Source: Clostridium sp. Cult3 (GTDB taxonomy: Bacteria; Bacillota; Clostridia; Tissierellales; Tepidimicrobiaceae). From it: a stretch of DNA of 34,470 nucleotides. Shown here in pieces: positions 22,913-32,584 of this stretch. The DNA lies in NCBI RefSeq assembly GCF_021655115.1, contig NZ_PPXY01000005.1:1-34470 (forward strand), written 5' to 3'. The position numbers and the translations under genes are program-made. The number at the start of each line of letters is the position of its first letter. The first letter of the stretch is position 1. The notes below the pieces were generated by a model. It searched no databases, had not been told where the DNA came from, and saw only the letters and a program-made list of their open reading frames with translations.

Positions 22913-24238
22913 ATGTCTAGTAAAGCAGAAGGTAATAATGGATTCTTGGAAAGACGTTTTAAGCTTAGCGAGCATGGCACCGACGCTAAGACGGAAATTT
23001 TTGCTGGGATTACTAGTTTTATGACTATGGCTTATATATTAATAGTCAATCCTAGCATATTATCAGAAGCGGGAATGGATTGGGGTGGAGTATTTACCGC
23101 CACAGCTGTATCTGCAATAATAGCTACACTGATAATGGCCTTTTATGCCAACTATCCTTTTGTATTAGCACCAGGTATGGGGCTTAATGCATTCTTTACT
23201 TATTCTGTTGTTTTAGGGATGGGAAAATCTTGGCAATTTGCACTCACAGCAGTATTTTTAGAAGGGATTATATTTATATTACTTTCAGCATTTAAAGTAA
23301 GAGAAGCTATATTTGACGCAATTCCTATGAATTTAAAAAAGGCAGTATCCGTAGGTATTGGACTATTCATTGCACTGATTGGTTTTGTAAACGCTGGAAT
23401 AATAGAAACTGGAGATGGCACTATATTAGGACTAGGGGATTTAACAACCAAAGGACCACTTTTGGCACTATTAGGTTTACTTATAATGGGAGTATTGTTA
23501 GCTAAAAATGTTAAGGGAGCTTTATTGATTGGAATATTAGCAGCTACTATAATAGGTATTCCAATGGGAATAACTGAGCTTCCAGGCGCAGTGTTTAAAG
23601 CACCACCATCTGTATCCCAAGTAGCTTTTCAGTTTGAATGGGAAAACATATTCTCATGGGAGATGTTAGTAGTAGTATTTACCTTCTTATTTGTTGACGT
23701 ATTCGATACAGTAGGAACTCTAGTAGGGGTAGCTTCTAAGGCAGATATGTTAGATGAAGAAGGCAAACTTCCAAAAGTTAGCCAAGCTTTAATGGCAGAT
23801 GCTGTAGGTACTGTAGCAGGTGCTTGTCTAGGAACTAGTACAGTAACTACCTATGTAGAGTCTGCTTCAGGAGTAGCTGATGGTGGAAGGACTGGTCTTA
23901 CAGCATTATCTGCAGCAGGGATGTTTTTCTTAGCATTATTCTTCTCACCAGTATTCGGAATGATACCAGGAGAAGCAACAGCACCAGCTCTTATTTTAGT
24001 AGGATTATTCATGATGAGCCCAATCAAGGAAATAGATCTAGAAGATTTTACAGAAGCAATACCAGCATTTTTAACTATAGTTATGATGCCTTTTGCCTAT
24101 AGTATTGCAGAAGGTATAGTATTCGGTATGGTATCCTATGTATTATTAAAATTAATAACTGGCAAAAGAGAGGACATATCTGGTGTTATGTATGTATTGG
24201 CCATACTATTCATATTGAAAAATATAGCCGGTATATAA
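22913..24238 (+). CDS. AzgA-type purine permease (adenine/guanine/hypoxanthine)
   Basis: This 441-residue transporter belongs to the AzgA/PbuG branch of the NCS2 superfamily. It starts with a soluble FKLSEHGTDAKTEIFAGI segment followed by TSFMTMAYILIVNPSIL. The core GMGLNAFFTY and VDVFDTVGTLVGV segments and the late signature STVTTYVESASGVADGGRTG are all present. About 12-14 membrane spans are visible and the length is normal. AAGGGGG lies nine bases before the ATG. Members carry adenine, guanine and hypoxanthine. It stands directly upstream of the molybdenum hydroxylase and adeC, whose substrates are those purines. Confidence 0.95.
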   Translation: MSSKAEGNNGFLERRFKLSEHGTDAKTEIFAGITSFMTMAYILIVNPSILSEAGMDWGGVFTATAVSAIIATLIMAFYANYPFVLAPGMGLNAFFTYSVVLGMGKSWQFALTAVFLEGIIFILLSAFKVREAIFDAIPMNLKKAVSVGIGLFIALIGFVNAGIIETGDGTILGLGDLTTKGPLLALLGLLIMGVLLAKNVKGALLIGILAATIIGIPMGITELPGAVFKAPPSVSQVAFQFEWENIFSWEMLVVVFTFLFVDVFDTVGTLVGVASKADMLDEEGKLPKVSQALMADAVGTVAGACLGTSTVTTYVESASGVADGGRTGLTALSAAGMFFLALFFSPVFGMIPGEATAPALILVGLFMMSPIKEIDLEDFTEAIPAFLTIVMMPFAYSIAEGIVFGMVSYVLLKLITGKREDISGVMYVLAILFILKNIAGI

Positions 24239-24252
24239 ACAAATAAACACAA

Positions 24253-24287
24253 GCCGCCTTCCGAAGGAGCTTCCAGAGGGAGGCGGC
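24253..24287 (+). terminator. Hairpin after the AzgA-type permease
   Basis: GCCGCCT and AGGCGGC close a stem with an internal GAAGGAGCTTC dyad, followed by ATTTCT. The T run is poor, so termination is probably partial. Confidence 0.6.
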
Positions 24288-24322
24288 ATTTCTAAAGGTT
24301 TTATGTAGAGGAGGTTTTAAAA

Positions 24323-25195
24323 ATGGCATTGGAGGAAGTTTACAAAGGAAAAAGTATAGATGAAGTAGTAGAACTATTGGGAGAATACGACAAAGAAGCA
24401 AAGATAATAGCTGGAGGAACAGATATAGTTATCGATTTGAGAAATGAGAAAATAGACCCTAAGGTATTGATAGATATATCTAGTATAGAAGAACTTAAGA
24501 CCATAAAGGATGAAGGAGAGTATATGGAAATTGGTGCTGGGGTAAGCTTTACTCAGGTAGTGGAAAGCCCATTGTTTGACGGAAACTTATGTGGATTAAA
24601 GAAAGCTTGTCATATGGTAGGTTCTCCTCAAATCAGAAACAAAGGTACACTAGGTGGCAATATTGCCAATGGTTCTCCTGCTGCTGACTCCATTCCTCCT
24701 TTAATCTGTTTGAACTCCACCCTTATATTGAAAAGTGTAAGAGGAACAAGGGAAATTGGCTTAGAGGACTATTATAAGGATGAGGATGCAAAGATTAAGG
24801 CTGATGAACTGTTGGTAGGCATCCGTTTTAAGAAGCCTAAAGATGGTCAAGTATTAAGCTTTTCCAAATTAGGCCTTAGGAAGGCTTTAGCTATATCCAG
24901 ATTATCTATAGCTACATTGCTAGAATTAGATGATGAAGGTAAGGTAAAAACCATAGAAGTGGCTAGTGGTTCCTTGGGCAAATATCCTATGAGGGAATCA
25001 GAGCTAGAACAATTCCTTACGGGTAAAAAGTTGGATGAGGCAACAATTGATGAAGGAATTCTAGTGCTACAGGAGGCTATGGAGAAAAGATTAGCTGGAA
25101 GATCTACTTTTCCATATAAGCGAGAGGCTGTAGATAGTATGTTAAAGGAAGCCTTAAAAGAAGCCATGGAATATTTAAATGAGGTGAGACTATGA
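24323..25195 (+). CDS. Molybdenum hydroxylase FAD-binding subunit
   Basis: This 290-residue subunit matches the FAD domain of xanthine dehydrogenase and CO dehydrogenase (CoxM/XdhB/NdhF type). IAGGTDIVIDLRN is the first FAD loop, and NKGTLGGNIANGSPAADSIPP is the second. The C-terminal CO-dehydrogenase flavoprotein domain spans about 180-290. It passes electrons from the iron-sulfur clusters to FAD. GAGGAGG lies before the ATG. Its stop overlaps the next start (ATGA at 25192-25195), so the subunits are translationally coupled. Confidence 0.94.
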   Translation: MALEEVYKGKSIDEVVELLGEYDKEAKIIAGGTDIVIDLRNEKIDPKVLIDISSIEELKTIKDEGEYMEIGAGVSFTQVVESPLFDGNLCGLKKACHMVGSPQIRNKGTLGGNIANGSPAADSIPPLICLNSTLILKSVRGTREIGLEDYYKDEDAKIKADELLVGIRFKKPKDGQVLSFSKLGLRKALAISRLSIATLLELDDEGKVKTIEVASGSLGKYPMRESELEQFLTGKKLDEATIDEGILVLQEAMEKRLAGRSTFPYKREAVDSMLKEALKEAMEYLNEVRL

Positions 25196-25665
25196 AGGAG
25201 ATTCAACTAAAGGTTAATGGAAAGGACTATAGCTTAAATATAGATGAGAATACAAGACTTATAGATTTACTTCGAGATGAGCTAGGATTACTTGGGACTA
25301 AAGAGGGCTGTGGCGAAGGAGAATGTGGTGCCTGTACTGTAATAATGGATGGAGAAACGGTCACTTCTTGTTTGGTTATGGCTTTTCAAGCCCATGGTAG
25401 CGAAATTTTGACTATAGAAGGATTGGAAGAGGATGGCAAGCCCCACCCTATTCAACAGGCATTTATAGATGCAGGAGCTGTTCAATGTGGATTTTGTACT
25501 CCTGGAATGATCCTGTCAGCGAAAGCATTACTGGATAAGAATCCCAATCCTACCAGAGAAGAAATAAGGGAAGGAATTTCCGGAAATTTATGTAGATGTA
25601 CTGGGTACAACAAGATAGTAGATGCTGTGGAATTGGCCATAAAATATATAGAGGAGGGGAAATAA
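25192..25665 (+). CDS. Molybdenum hydroxylase [2Fe-2S] subunit
   Basis: This 157-residue protein carries the two [2Fe-2S] domains of the small subunit. The plant-ferredoxin-type N-terminal cluster is bound by GCGEGECGACTV and a following Cys (TSCLV). The helical C-terminal cluster is bound by CGFCTPGM and CRCTGY. These clusters connect the molybdenum site to FAD. The length is standard. The stop codon overlaps the following ATG (TAATG at 25663-25667), which continues the coupled operon. Confidence 0.96.
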   Translation: MKEIQLKVNGKDYSLNIDENTRLIDLLRDELGLLGTKEGCGEGECGACTVIMDGETVTSCLVMAFQAHGSEILTIEGLEEDGKPHPIQQAFIDAGAVQCGFCTPGMILSAKALLDKNPNPTREEIREGISGNLCRCTGYNKIVDAVELAIKYIEEGK

Positions 25666-26930
25666 TGAAGTTGGATGTAGTAGGTAAGGATATCATTAGG
25701 ACCGATGCCTATAGTAAGGTTACGGGAAAGGCCCTATATCCTCAAGATATATATATGGATAATATGGTCTATGGGAAAACCTTAAGGTCCAAATTGCCCC
25801 ATGCCTATATAGATATAGATATTAGTGAAGCAGAAAAAATAGATGGTGTTATTAAAATATTCACCTATAAGGACGTACCTAATAATAGTCATGGAGTGGT
25901 GTTTAAGGACCATGAAGTATTTTGTGAAAAGAAGGTTAGAAGGATAGGAGATCCTATTGCTTTTGTAGTAGGAGAATCAGAAGAGGCTTGTAAACTAGCT
26001 TTAGAGAAGATAAAGGTTGATTACGAAGAACTAGAAGGTATATTTGATCCAGAAGCTGCTATGGATGAAAATGCACCAAAAGTTCATGAAGGCAGTAATA
26101 TAATGTATCACTACAAGATAAGACGGGGAGATATAGAAGAAAGCTTTAAGAATAGCTATGTAATTGCAGAGAATACCTACAAAACCCATATGGTAGAGCA
26201 CGCCTTCTTACAACCAGAGGCAGGGGTTGCTTATATAGACGAAGAAGGTAGGGTTACGGTTATGGTGGCTACCCAATATCCCCATTATGACAGGGAGGAA
26301 GTAGCTAGTGCTCTTAATTTAAAGGAAGAAGAAGTAAGGATAATAAATACCAATATAGGGGGAGCCTTTGGAGGACGAGAGGATATTAGTTTGCAAATCC
26401 ATTTAGCTTTGGCAGCTAATACTCTAAAGAGACCTGTAAAGGTAGTCTACTCCAGAGAAGAATCCTTTATTGCCCATTCTAAAAGACATCCTATGATCAT
26501 GAAATGTAAGACGGGAGCAGATAAGGACGGAAAATTGTTAGCTATGAAGGCTGAGATCATAGGGGATACAGGAGCTTATGCTTCATGGGCACCTAATGTA
26601 CTGAGGAAAGCAGGAGTCCATATAACTGGACCTTATTATATACCCAATGTAGTAGTAGATAGTTATGCAGTCTACACAAACAATCCATATGCTGGAGCTA
26701 TGAGAGGTTTCGGTGCTACTCAAGTGCCTATAGCCCATGAACAACAGATGGATATATTAGCAGAAAAATTAGGCATGGATCCAGTATCTATAAGGATGTT
26801 AAATATATTTAGACAAGGTTCTGTTACGGCAACAGGGCAGGTATTGACGGAGTCAGTGCCTGTAGAGGCTTGTATAAAGGAAGTGGCAAAGAAGATGGAA
26901 TTTTATCCTAGAGAGGAGGGGGCAAAATGA
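25665..26930 (+). CDS. Molybdenum hydroxylase molybdopterin subunit, N-terminal half (split large subunit)
   Basis: This 421-residue protein corresponds to the first part of the xanthine-dehydrogenase large subunit. It has the KVTGKALYPQDI entry, the GGAFGG loop near 232-237 and AMRGFGATQ near 346, and it ends at about the middle of a normal large subunit of about 750-780 residues. The second part follows in an ATGA overlap at 26927. Both halves have clean, conserved ends and a ribosome site (GAGAGGAGGG) serves the second, so this looks like a real split rather than a frameshift. Nicotinate dehydrogenase of Eubacterium barkeri has the same four-subunit plan. Substrate: xanthine/hypoxanthine/urate by context, nicotinate as alternative. 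Confidence 0.9.
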   Translation: MKLDVVGKDIIRTDAYSKVTGKALYPQDIYMDNMVYGKTLRSKLPHAYIDIDISEAEKIDGVIKIFTYKDVPNNSHGVVFKDHEVFCEKKVRRIGDPIAFVVGESEEACKLALEKIKVDYEELEGIFDPEAAMDENAPKVHEGSNIMYHYKIRRGDIEESFKNSYVIAENTYKTHMVEHAFLQPEAGVAYIDEEGRVTVMVATQYPHYDREEVASALNLKEEEVRIINTNIGGAFGGREDISLQIHLALAANTLKRPVKVVYSREESFIAHSKRHPMIMKCKTGADKDGKLLAMKAEIIGDTGAYASWAPNVLRKAGVHITGPYYIPNVVVDSYAVYTNNPYAGAMRGFGATQVPIAHEQQMDILAEKLGMDPVSIRMLNIFRQGSVTATGQVLTESVPVEACIKEVAKKMEFYPREEGAK

Positions 26931-27925
26931 TAAAACGTGGTAGAGGAATTGGCGTATCCTTCTATGGTACAGGATATGGCAATGGGTTTCCTGATGTGTC
27001 TAAGGCAAAGGTTAAACTACATGAAGATGGAAAAGTAGGCATATATGTAGGAGGTACGGAAGTAGGTCAAGGAGCCAAGACAGCCCTCCCTCAAATAGGG
27101 GCAGAGACTTTATCTATTTCTATGGAGGATATATTGCTTATATCGGAGGATACTAGTCTTATGCCAGATTCAGGTACGGCAGCAGCCAGTCGTCAAACCT
27201 ACAATACGGGAAATGCTATAAAGAAGGCTTGTGAAAACTTTAAGGATAGATTGATTGAGATTGCTCAAAAGGAATTGAGACTAAATTCCACCCATGGATT
27301 GAAGATGGAAAAGGGAGAAATATACTTAGAATTCTTCCCGGAGAAACGAATATCCTTTAAGGAGTTAGCAGATAAATATGGTGATGGTATCATCGAAGTA
27401 GAAGGGGAGTTTATAGCTCAAACGGTAGAAATGGATCCAGAAACGGGACAAGGAGCTCCCTACTGGCCCTACACCTTCAATGCTTGTGGAATAGAATTGG
27501 AAGTAAACACCCTAACTGGCCAAGTAGAAATATTAGATGCAGTATTTGCTCAGGATGTAGGTAGAGCCGTAAATCCTCATCTAGTTGAAGGCCAAATGGA
27601 TGGTGGCTTTGCTATGGCCTTGGGATATGCTTTATTCGAGGATTTAAAACTAGATAAGGGTCATATAAAAAGCAATAAATTTTCCCGATATCTAATTCCT
27701 ACAGCCATGGATATGATAGATGTAGAAAATATAATGGTGGAGGAACCAGAGTCAACAGCTCCCTACGGAGCTAAGGGCATTGGAGAGCCAGTTATGATAC
27801 CTGTGGCACCAGCTATATTAAATGCCATATATGATGCTACAGGGGTAAGGATTAAAGAACTACCTGTTACACCGGAGAAGTTGAGGAAAGCCTTGGATGA
27901 GGCCAATGGAGGTGGAAGCAAATAA
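26927..27925 (+). CDS. Molybdenum hydroxylase molybdopterin subunit, C-terminal half (split large subunit)
   Basis: This 332-residue protein continues the large subunit. GGTEVGQGAKTALPQI is the cofactor-binding GQG segment, followed by SGTAAASRQTYNTGNA and DVGRAVNPHLVEGQMDGG. The catalytic glutamate lies in KGIGEPVMIP (E287), which matches the GEP motif of purine hydroxylases. It forms one active site with the preceding subunit. The adenine deaminase gene starts in its stop codon (TAATG at 27923-27927). No in-frame selenocysteine codon is needed in this family; selenium is expected to be a labile cofactor ligand, as the YqeB, YqeC and MocA genes nearby suggest. Confidence 0.9.
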   Translation: MIKRGRGIGVSFYGTGYGNGFPDVSKAKVKLHEDGKVGIYVGGTEVGQGAKTALPQIGAETLSISMEDILLISEDTSLMPDSGTAAASRQTYNTGNAIKKACENFKDRLIEIAQKELRLNSTHGLKMEKGEIYLEFFPEKRISFKELADKYGDGIIEVEGEFIAQTVEMDPETGQGAPYWPYTFNACGIELEVNTLTGQVEILDAVFAQDVGRAVNPHLVEGQMDGGFAMALGYALFEDLKLDKGHIKSNKFSRYLIPTAMDMIDVENIMVEEPESTAPYGAKGIGEPVMIPVAPAILNAIYDATGVRIKELPVTPEKLRKALDEANGGGSK

Positions 27926-29628
27926 TGCTTTGGAAAATGATTAAAATTGCTAAGGGAGACGAAAAGGCTCCCTTAGTGTTCAAAAATGCCAATATAGTCA
28001 ATGTGTTTACCAATGAGATAATAGAAGGAGATGTGGCTGTATATAATGGAAAGATCGTAGGGATTGGAGAATATAGTGGCCAGGAGGAGGTAGACTTAAA
28101 AGGAAAATATCTATCTCCTGCCTTTATAGATGGACATGTTCATATAGAATCCTCAATGGTAACTCCTGCTCAATTTGCTAAGGCAATAGTTCCTAGGGGA
28201 GTTACTACTATAATTGCAGATCCCCATGAAATTGCCAATGTAAAGGGATTAGATGGTATAAGATATATATTGGAAGAAAGTGAAGATTTACCCTTAGATG
28301 TGTATGTAATGTTACCTAGCTGTGTACCAGCTACTCCCTTTGAAAACTCTGGAGCAGTTCTTCAAGCAGAAGACCTAAAGGAGTTGATGGAGGAAGAAAG
28401 GGTACTAGGTCTAGGGGAGATGATGAATTATCCAGGAGTTGTAAATGGTGATAAATGGGTGTTGGAGAAATTAACCCTTTTCAAAGACCATGTAATAGAT
28501 GGCCACGGGCCAGTAATTAAGGACAAAGAGTTAAATGCTTATGTAGTAGGAGGCATCGATACGGAACATGAGTGTTCTACAGTGGAAGAGATGATGGATA
28601 GATTAAGACTAGGCATGTACATCCATATCAGGCAAGGTTCAGCAGCTAGGAATTTGCCAGAGTTGATAAAAGCTGTAGATAAAGACAATTTAAGACGATG
28701 TATATTCTGTACTGATGATAAACATCCATCGGATCTATTAAAGGATGGTAGTATCGATCACAATATACGATTAGCCATAAAAGCGGGAGTAGATCCTATA
28801 GATTGTATAAAGATGGCATCATTAAATGCAGCAGAATGCTATGGCTTAAGAGGTAAAGGTGCAATTGCTCCAGGTTATGTAGCAGACATGGTGGTTGTTG
28901 ATAATCTAGAGGATTTCAATATACTGGAGGTATATAAGGCTGGAGAACTAATGGGCAAGGATAACAAAGCTTTATTCCAACTGGAAAATAGGGATAATAT
29001 ACTTATGAAGAATACGGTAAACATCAAAGAAGTTGAAGTAAAGGATCTGCAGATAGAACTTAAAGGGAATAGGGCCAATATAATTAAGTTACTACCTCAT
29101 AATTTGGTTACGGAGAAGGTAGAAAGGGAAGTATTGGTGGAAGATGGCAAGTTTAAGCCTTCTGATGATATACTAAAGGTAGCAGTGGTGGAAAGACACA
29201 ACAAAACTGGAAATATAGGATTAGCATTAGTAGAAGGATTTGGACTCAAAAATGGGGCTATAGCCTCTACCGTAGCCCACGACTCTCATAATATAATAGT
29301 TATAGGGGACAACGATAAGGATATGATCTTGGCTATTAAAGAACTTCAAAGGGTAGGAGGAGGTATTACCCTTATATCCAAGGGAGAAGTAATGGATACA
29401 TTGCCTTTGACTATTGCTGGTCTTATGTCAGAGGAACCTTTAGATAGGGTTAATGATAAGTTGGACCAAATGTTAGAAAAAGCCTATGATGAACTAGGAG
29501 TAAATGAATATATAGAACCTTTTATGACTTTATCCTTTATTGCTCTGCCAGTTATACCAGATATTAAGGTTACGGATATGGGATTATTTGATGTTAGTGA
29601 ATTTAAATTTATAGATCTGTCCTTATAG
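27925..29628 (+). CDS. adeC: Adenine deaminase
   Basis: This 567-residue enzyme converts adenine to hypoxanthine and ammonia. It keeps the family's metal and active-site motifs: [41 protein letters not shown] (H194), [11 protein letters not shown] and [10 protein letters not shown], and the C-terminal half [11 protein letters not shown]. The ATG at 27925 is nine bases after GGAGGTGG and overlaps the hydroxylase stop. Placing it right after the hydroxylase makes sense, as its product hypoxanthine is the hydroxylase substrate. It serves as the in-window reference for the divergent paralog at 20943. Confidence 0.95.
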   Translation: MLWKMIKIAKGDEKAPLVFKNANIVNVFTNEIIEGDVAVYNGKIVGIGEYSGQEEVDLKGKYLSPAFIDGHVHIESSMVTPAQFAKAIVPRGVTTIIADPHEIANVKGLDGIRYILEESEDLPLDVYVMLPSCVPATPFENSGAVLQAEDLKELMEEERVLGLGEMMNYPGVVNGDKWVLEKLTLFKDHVIDGHGPVIKDKELNAYVVGGIDTEHECSTVEEMMDRLRLGMYIHIRQGSAARNLPELIKAVDKDNLRRCIFCTDDKHPSDLLKDGSIDHNIRLAIKAGVDPIDCIKMASLNAAECYGLRGKGAIAPGYVADMVVVDNLEDFNILEVYKAGELMGKDNKALFQLENRDNILMKNTVNIKEVEVKDLQIELKGNRANIIKLLPHNLVTEKVEREVLVEDGKFKPSDDILKVAVVERHNKTGNIGLALVEGFGLKNGAIASTVAHDSHNIIVIGDNDKDMILAIKELQRVGGGITLISKGEVMDTLPLTIAGLMSEEPLDRVNDKLDQMLEKAYDELGVNEYIEPFMTLSFIALPVIPDIKVTDMGLFDVSEFKFIDLSL

Positions 29629-29656
29629 TCCTAAAAAGACAGAAGGGAGATGCGCT

Positions 29657-31228
29657 GTGAAAAACAAAAAAGATTTTGTCTATTTGCTTGTGATAGTATT
29701 GGTCTTTATGATGTTGAATTTCTTGGTAGTTTTCTATTCTGGGAATATCTATTTAACCCTAGGTTTGGTACTAGCTCTATCCATAGCCTTGGCAGCTATA
29801 CTATATAAACAATTAGGTAAAAACAGACTAAAAGGTATAGAAAGCTATATATCCAAGTTAAATCATATGGATTTTTCCAAGTACAAGGGTATGGCTATAC
29901 CTGTGGAGATACAGGAAGAGCTGGATCAGTTGACTAAGAATATTAAGGAGAATTTAAAGACTCAAGTGGAAATATCTACAGATATTTTCCACATATGTGA
30001 AAAGCTCAATGCCGTATCCCAGGAAAGTGTAGCTTCAGCAGAATCCATAGCTTCTTCTGTAGAAGTGGCAGATTCTAATACGGTGGAACAAGCTCATATG
30101 CTAAGCAAGACCAATGAACTTACTCAGGAAATACTTATATCCTTGGAGAAGGTGGAAGAGGATATGATAGATAAGATCCAGTTTATATCCGATTCTATCT
30201 CTACAGCTCAAAAGGGTATAGAAAATATTGAATATATAGAGGAAAGGATAAATCTATCTAGGGATATGACCAGTAGATCATCAAAGCAGGTATTGAAATT
30301 AAAGGATTATTCAGATGAAATAGTAGGTTTGATAGATTTAATCAACTCCATATCCAAGGAGACCAATATGCTTTCCCTAAATGCATCTATCGAAGCTGCT
30401 AGGGCTGGAGAACATGGCAAGGGTTTTGCTATTGTAGCTATGGAGGTAGGAAAGTTGGCTAAGGAGACGGAGGAGGTTTCCTCTAAGATCGAAGGAGTTA
30501 TATATACCCTAAAGGATGAAATAAGCTCCATTACTAAATTTATGGAAGAAGATATGGAACATGCTGACGAAAATTGTTCCATTATGGAAGATACTAGTAG
30601 GGAATTTGAAACCATTGTAGATACTTTGAATACAGGGAAGACCAGCCTTGAGGACATCAAAGATGTAACAAGTAAGCACAATATGATGGTAGAAGAGGTA
30701 ACCACCAATATAGATAAGGTGACAAGCTTTGCTCAGGAGATAGCTGCTCATATGGAGGAAACTACAGCCCAAGTATTAGAACAGCACAGTAGATCTCAGT
30801 ATCTACAGGAAGTAGTGGATGAGATAATGGACAATGTATATGATATGCAGCAGTTTGTGGCAGGAAAGGTTATGGAAGAGAAGATGCTAAAGGCAGCCTA
30901 CTCTATTAGGGATTACGTAAAGAAAAATAATATCGATGACGAAGCTATAGATAAATTACTAAAGACTACGGAAATGGACGATATATGCATTGCCGATACA
31001 TCAGGAGTTGTAAGATATAGAAGCAATGATGATCCTACAGGCTTCAATTTATATGAAGTGGACAGGAGCTTTCTTGCTTTAAAGAATGGAGAGAAGGAAT
31101 ATGTGGTTACTCCTATTAAGGTAAGGGTAGAGGATGGAAAGATGTTTAAATTTTTAACGGTAGCCGATGAGCAGAAACAATTATATCAGGTAGGATTATC
31201 CTTAGATACCCTTCTTGAAAATATGTAG
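29657..31228 (+). CDS. Methyl-accepting chemotaxis protein with C-terminal sensor-like domain
   Basis: This 523-residue receptor has two closely spaced N-terminal membrane spans (about 8-27 and 32-50) with almost no external loop. A long coiled-coil signalling domain follows, with the conserved hairpin tip [27 protein letters not shown] near 235. The last 110 residues look like a Cache/PAS-type domain ([19 protein letters not shown]). The sensor therefore appears cytoplasmic and behind the signalling domain. The start is GTG, eight bases after AAGGGAG. Its place between adeC and the hydroxylase maturation genes suggests it senses a purine or a metabolic product inside the cell. Confidence 0.88.
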   Translation: MKNKKDFVYLLVIVLVFMMLNFLVVFYSGNIYLTLGLVLALSIALAAILYKQLGKNRLKGIESYISKLNHMDFSKYKGMAIPVEIQEELDQLTKNIKENLKTQVEISTDIFHICEKLNAVSQESVASAESIASSVEVADSNTVEQAHMLSKTNELTQEILISLEKVEEDMIDKIQFISDSISTAQKGIENIEYIEERINLSRDMTSRSSKQVLKLKDYSDEIVGLIDLINSISKETNMLSLNASIEAARAGEHGKGFAIVAMEVGKLAKETEEVSSKIEGVIYTLKDEISSITKFMEEDMEHADENCSIMEDTSREFETIVDTLNTGKTSLEDIKDVTSKHNMMVEEVTTNIDKVTSFAQEIAAHMEETTAQVLEQHSRSQYLQEVVDEIMDNVYDMQQFVAGKVMEEKMLKAAYSIRDYVKKNNIDDEAIDKLLKTTEMDDICIADTSGVVRYRSNDDPTGFNLYEVDRSFLALKNGEKEYVVTPIKVRVEDGKMFKFLTVADEQKQLYQVGLSLDTLLENM

Positions 31229-31244
31229 TGGGTTGATATTTATT

Positions 31245-31967
31245 ATGAATATATATGATGGATTAGGGTTGGATATAGGTAAAAAAGAAGTATTATCCTT
31301 TGTAGGTGGAGGAGGAAAGACCACCACCATATTTAAATTAGGTCAGGAGTTAAAGGCCTTAGGGAAGAAGGTCCTTATTACTACTACTACCGCCATATAT
31401 AATCCAAAAGAAGGAGAATATGACTACTATTTTTTAGGGAGATATGAAGAGGATTTTCATCCTAAAGAAGGCAGTATCACCATATTAGGTAGAGAGGTAA
31501 GACAAGGAAAACTAAGGGGGCTTTCTCTAGCCTATATGGACGAAGTGATACTTGAAGGTTTATTCGATTTCATATTAATAGAAGCTGACGGAGCTAAGAA
31601 CAAACCTATTAAAGCTATGGCTTCTCACGAGCCAGTAGTATCCAAATATTCTACTAGGACTATTGGGATTATAGGTATAGATTGTTTAGGTCAGCCTATT
31701 GAACGAATAGTCCATAGACCAGGACTATTTGTAGATATAGTGGGGAAGGATCTTCAACAGCAAGTGGACCAGAAGGATATGGTGAAGATAGCATTGCACC
31801 CTAGGGGATTGTTCAAATCAGCAATAGGAAATAAGATTTTGGTACTTAACAAAGTTGGCGACCAAGATACGCTGATGAAAGGATATAGCATAAGAAAAGA
31901 GTTACTAGAAAAAGGATTTGAAGGTAGTATTATATTAGCTGATATCCAAAGTGGTAGTTTTTATTGA
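31245..31967 (+). CDS. yqeC: Selenium-dependent hydroxylase accessory protein YqeC
   Basis: This 240-residue protein has an N-terminal P-loop (SFVGGGGKTTT, K25) and the family's DFILIEADGAKNKPIKA segment, then HRPGLFVDIVG. YqeC occurs with YqeB and MocA in genomes carrying selenium-dependent molybdenum hydroxylases and is thought to help deliver or insert the modified cofactor. I chose the ATG at 31245; its ribosome site is weak, and an in-frame TTG at 31215 inside the chemoreceptor gene is possible but less likely. Function beyond this association is not established. Confidence 0.85.
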   Translation: MNIYDGLGLDIGKKEVLSFVGGGGKTTTIFKLGQELKALGKKVLITTTTAIYNPKEGEYDYYFLGRYEEDFHPKEGSITILGREVRQGKLRGLSLAYMDEVILEGLFDFILIEADGAKNKPIKAMASHEPVVSKYSTRTIGIIGIDCLGQPIERIVHRPGLFVDIVGKDLQQQVDQKDMVKIALHPRGLFKSAIGNKILVLNKVGDQDTLMKGYSIRKELLEKGFEGSIILADIQSGSFY

Positions 31968-31978
31968 GGAGAGAGGAT

Positions 31979-32572
31979 ATGATCACAGGTATTATACTAG
32001 CCTCAGGTTTTTCTAAGAGGATGAATAGGGACAAGCTATTGATGGAAATAGACGGGGTTCCTATGGTGGAGAGGGTCATTGAAAGGGCAGTCGAGTCTAG
32101 ATTGGATGAGGTGATCTTAGTCTATAGGGTTGATGAGGTAAAGAGGATAGGCAAGAAGTATGGTATCAAAACCCTATATAATCCAAGGGCTCATTTAGGT
32201 CAGTCGGAGGGATTGAAATTGGGAGTTGAAGAAGCAAAGACTTCCCAGGCCTATATGTTTCTAATGGGAGATATGCCCTTTATCACCACGGAACTTATAG
32301 ATAAATTGATCCAAGAATATATATGCAGTAAAGCCCAGATATTAGTCCCTTATTATAATGGAAAAAGGGGAATGCCAACTGTTTTTTCCCATAGGCTTAG
32401 AAAGGAACTGTTGAATATAGAAGGGGACAAGGGAGGAAGAAGTATTATTAAAAACAATCCTTCCTTAATAAGAAAAGTACATATAGATGATGAAAGGCTA
32501 GGACTGGATATAGATACACAAGAAGAGTATAAAAGATGGGACAGTGGGGCAGGTTCTCCCTGTCCTAGATGA
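31979..32572 (+). CDS. mocA: MocA-family molybdenum cofactor cytidylyltransferase
   Basis: This 197-residue nucleotidyltransferase has the GILASGFSKRM nucleotide loop with K19 in DKLLM, the GDMPF metal site near 97, and the GDKGG and LDIDTQEEY ends typical of MocA, which turns molybdopterin into the dinucleotide form used by xanthine-dehydrogenase-type enzymes. GAGGAGAGAGG precedes the ATG at 31979. The last residues after EYKRW (DSGAGSPCPR) are encoded by a GGGACAG-type palindromic repeat at 32537-32567, which also sets the stop codon. The family normally ends near EYxxL/W, so the tail is probably an added, harmless extension. Confidence 0.9.
   Translation: MITGIILASGFSKRMNRDKLLMEIDGVPMVERVIERAVESRLDEVILVYRVDEVKRIGKKYGIKTLYNPRAHLGQSEGLKLGVEEAKTSQAYMFLMGDMPFITTELIDKLIQEYICSKAQILVPYYNGKRGMPTVFSHRLRKELLNIEGDKGGRSIIKNNPSLIRKVHIDDERLGLDIDTQEEYKRWDSGAGSPCPR
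32537..32567. repeat. GGGACAG...CTGTCC palindromic repeat inside the 3' end of mocA
   Basis: TGGGACAGTGGGGCAGG followed by TTCTCCCTGTCCTA forms a hairpin (GGACAG/CTGTCC base). It is the third copy of this element in the window and lies within coding sequence. Confidence 0.65.
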
Positions 32573-32584
32573 GAAGGTGAAGAT

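Noticed and set aside
25665-27925. Frameshifted or broken xanthine dehydrogenase large subunit
   Set aside because: The ATGA overlap, the ribosome site before the second gene and clean conserved ends at both halves match a natural split known in nicotinate dehydrogenase.
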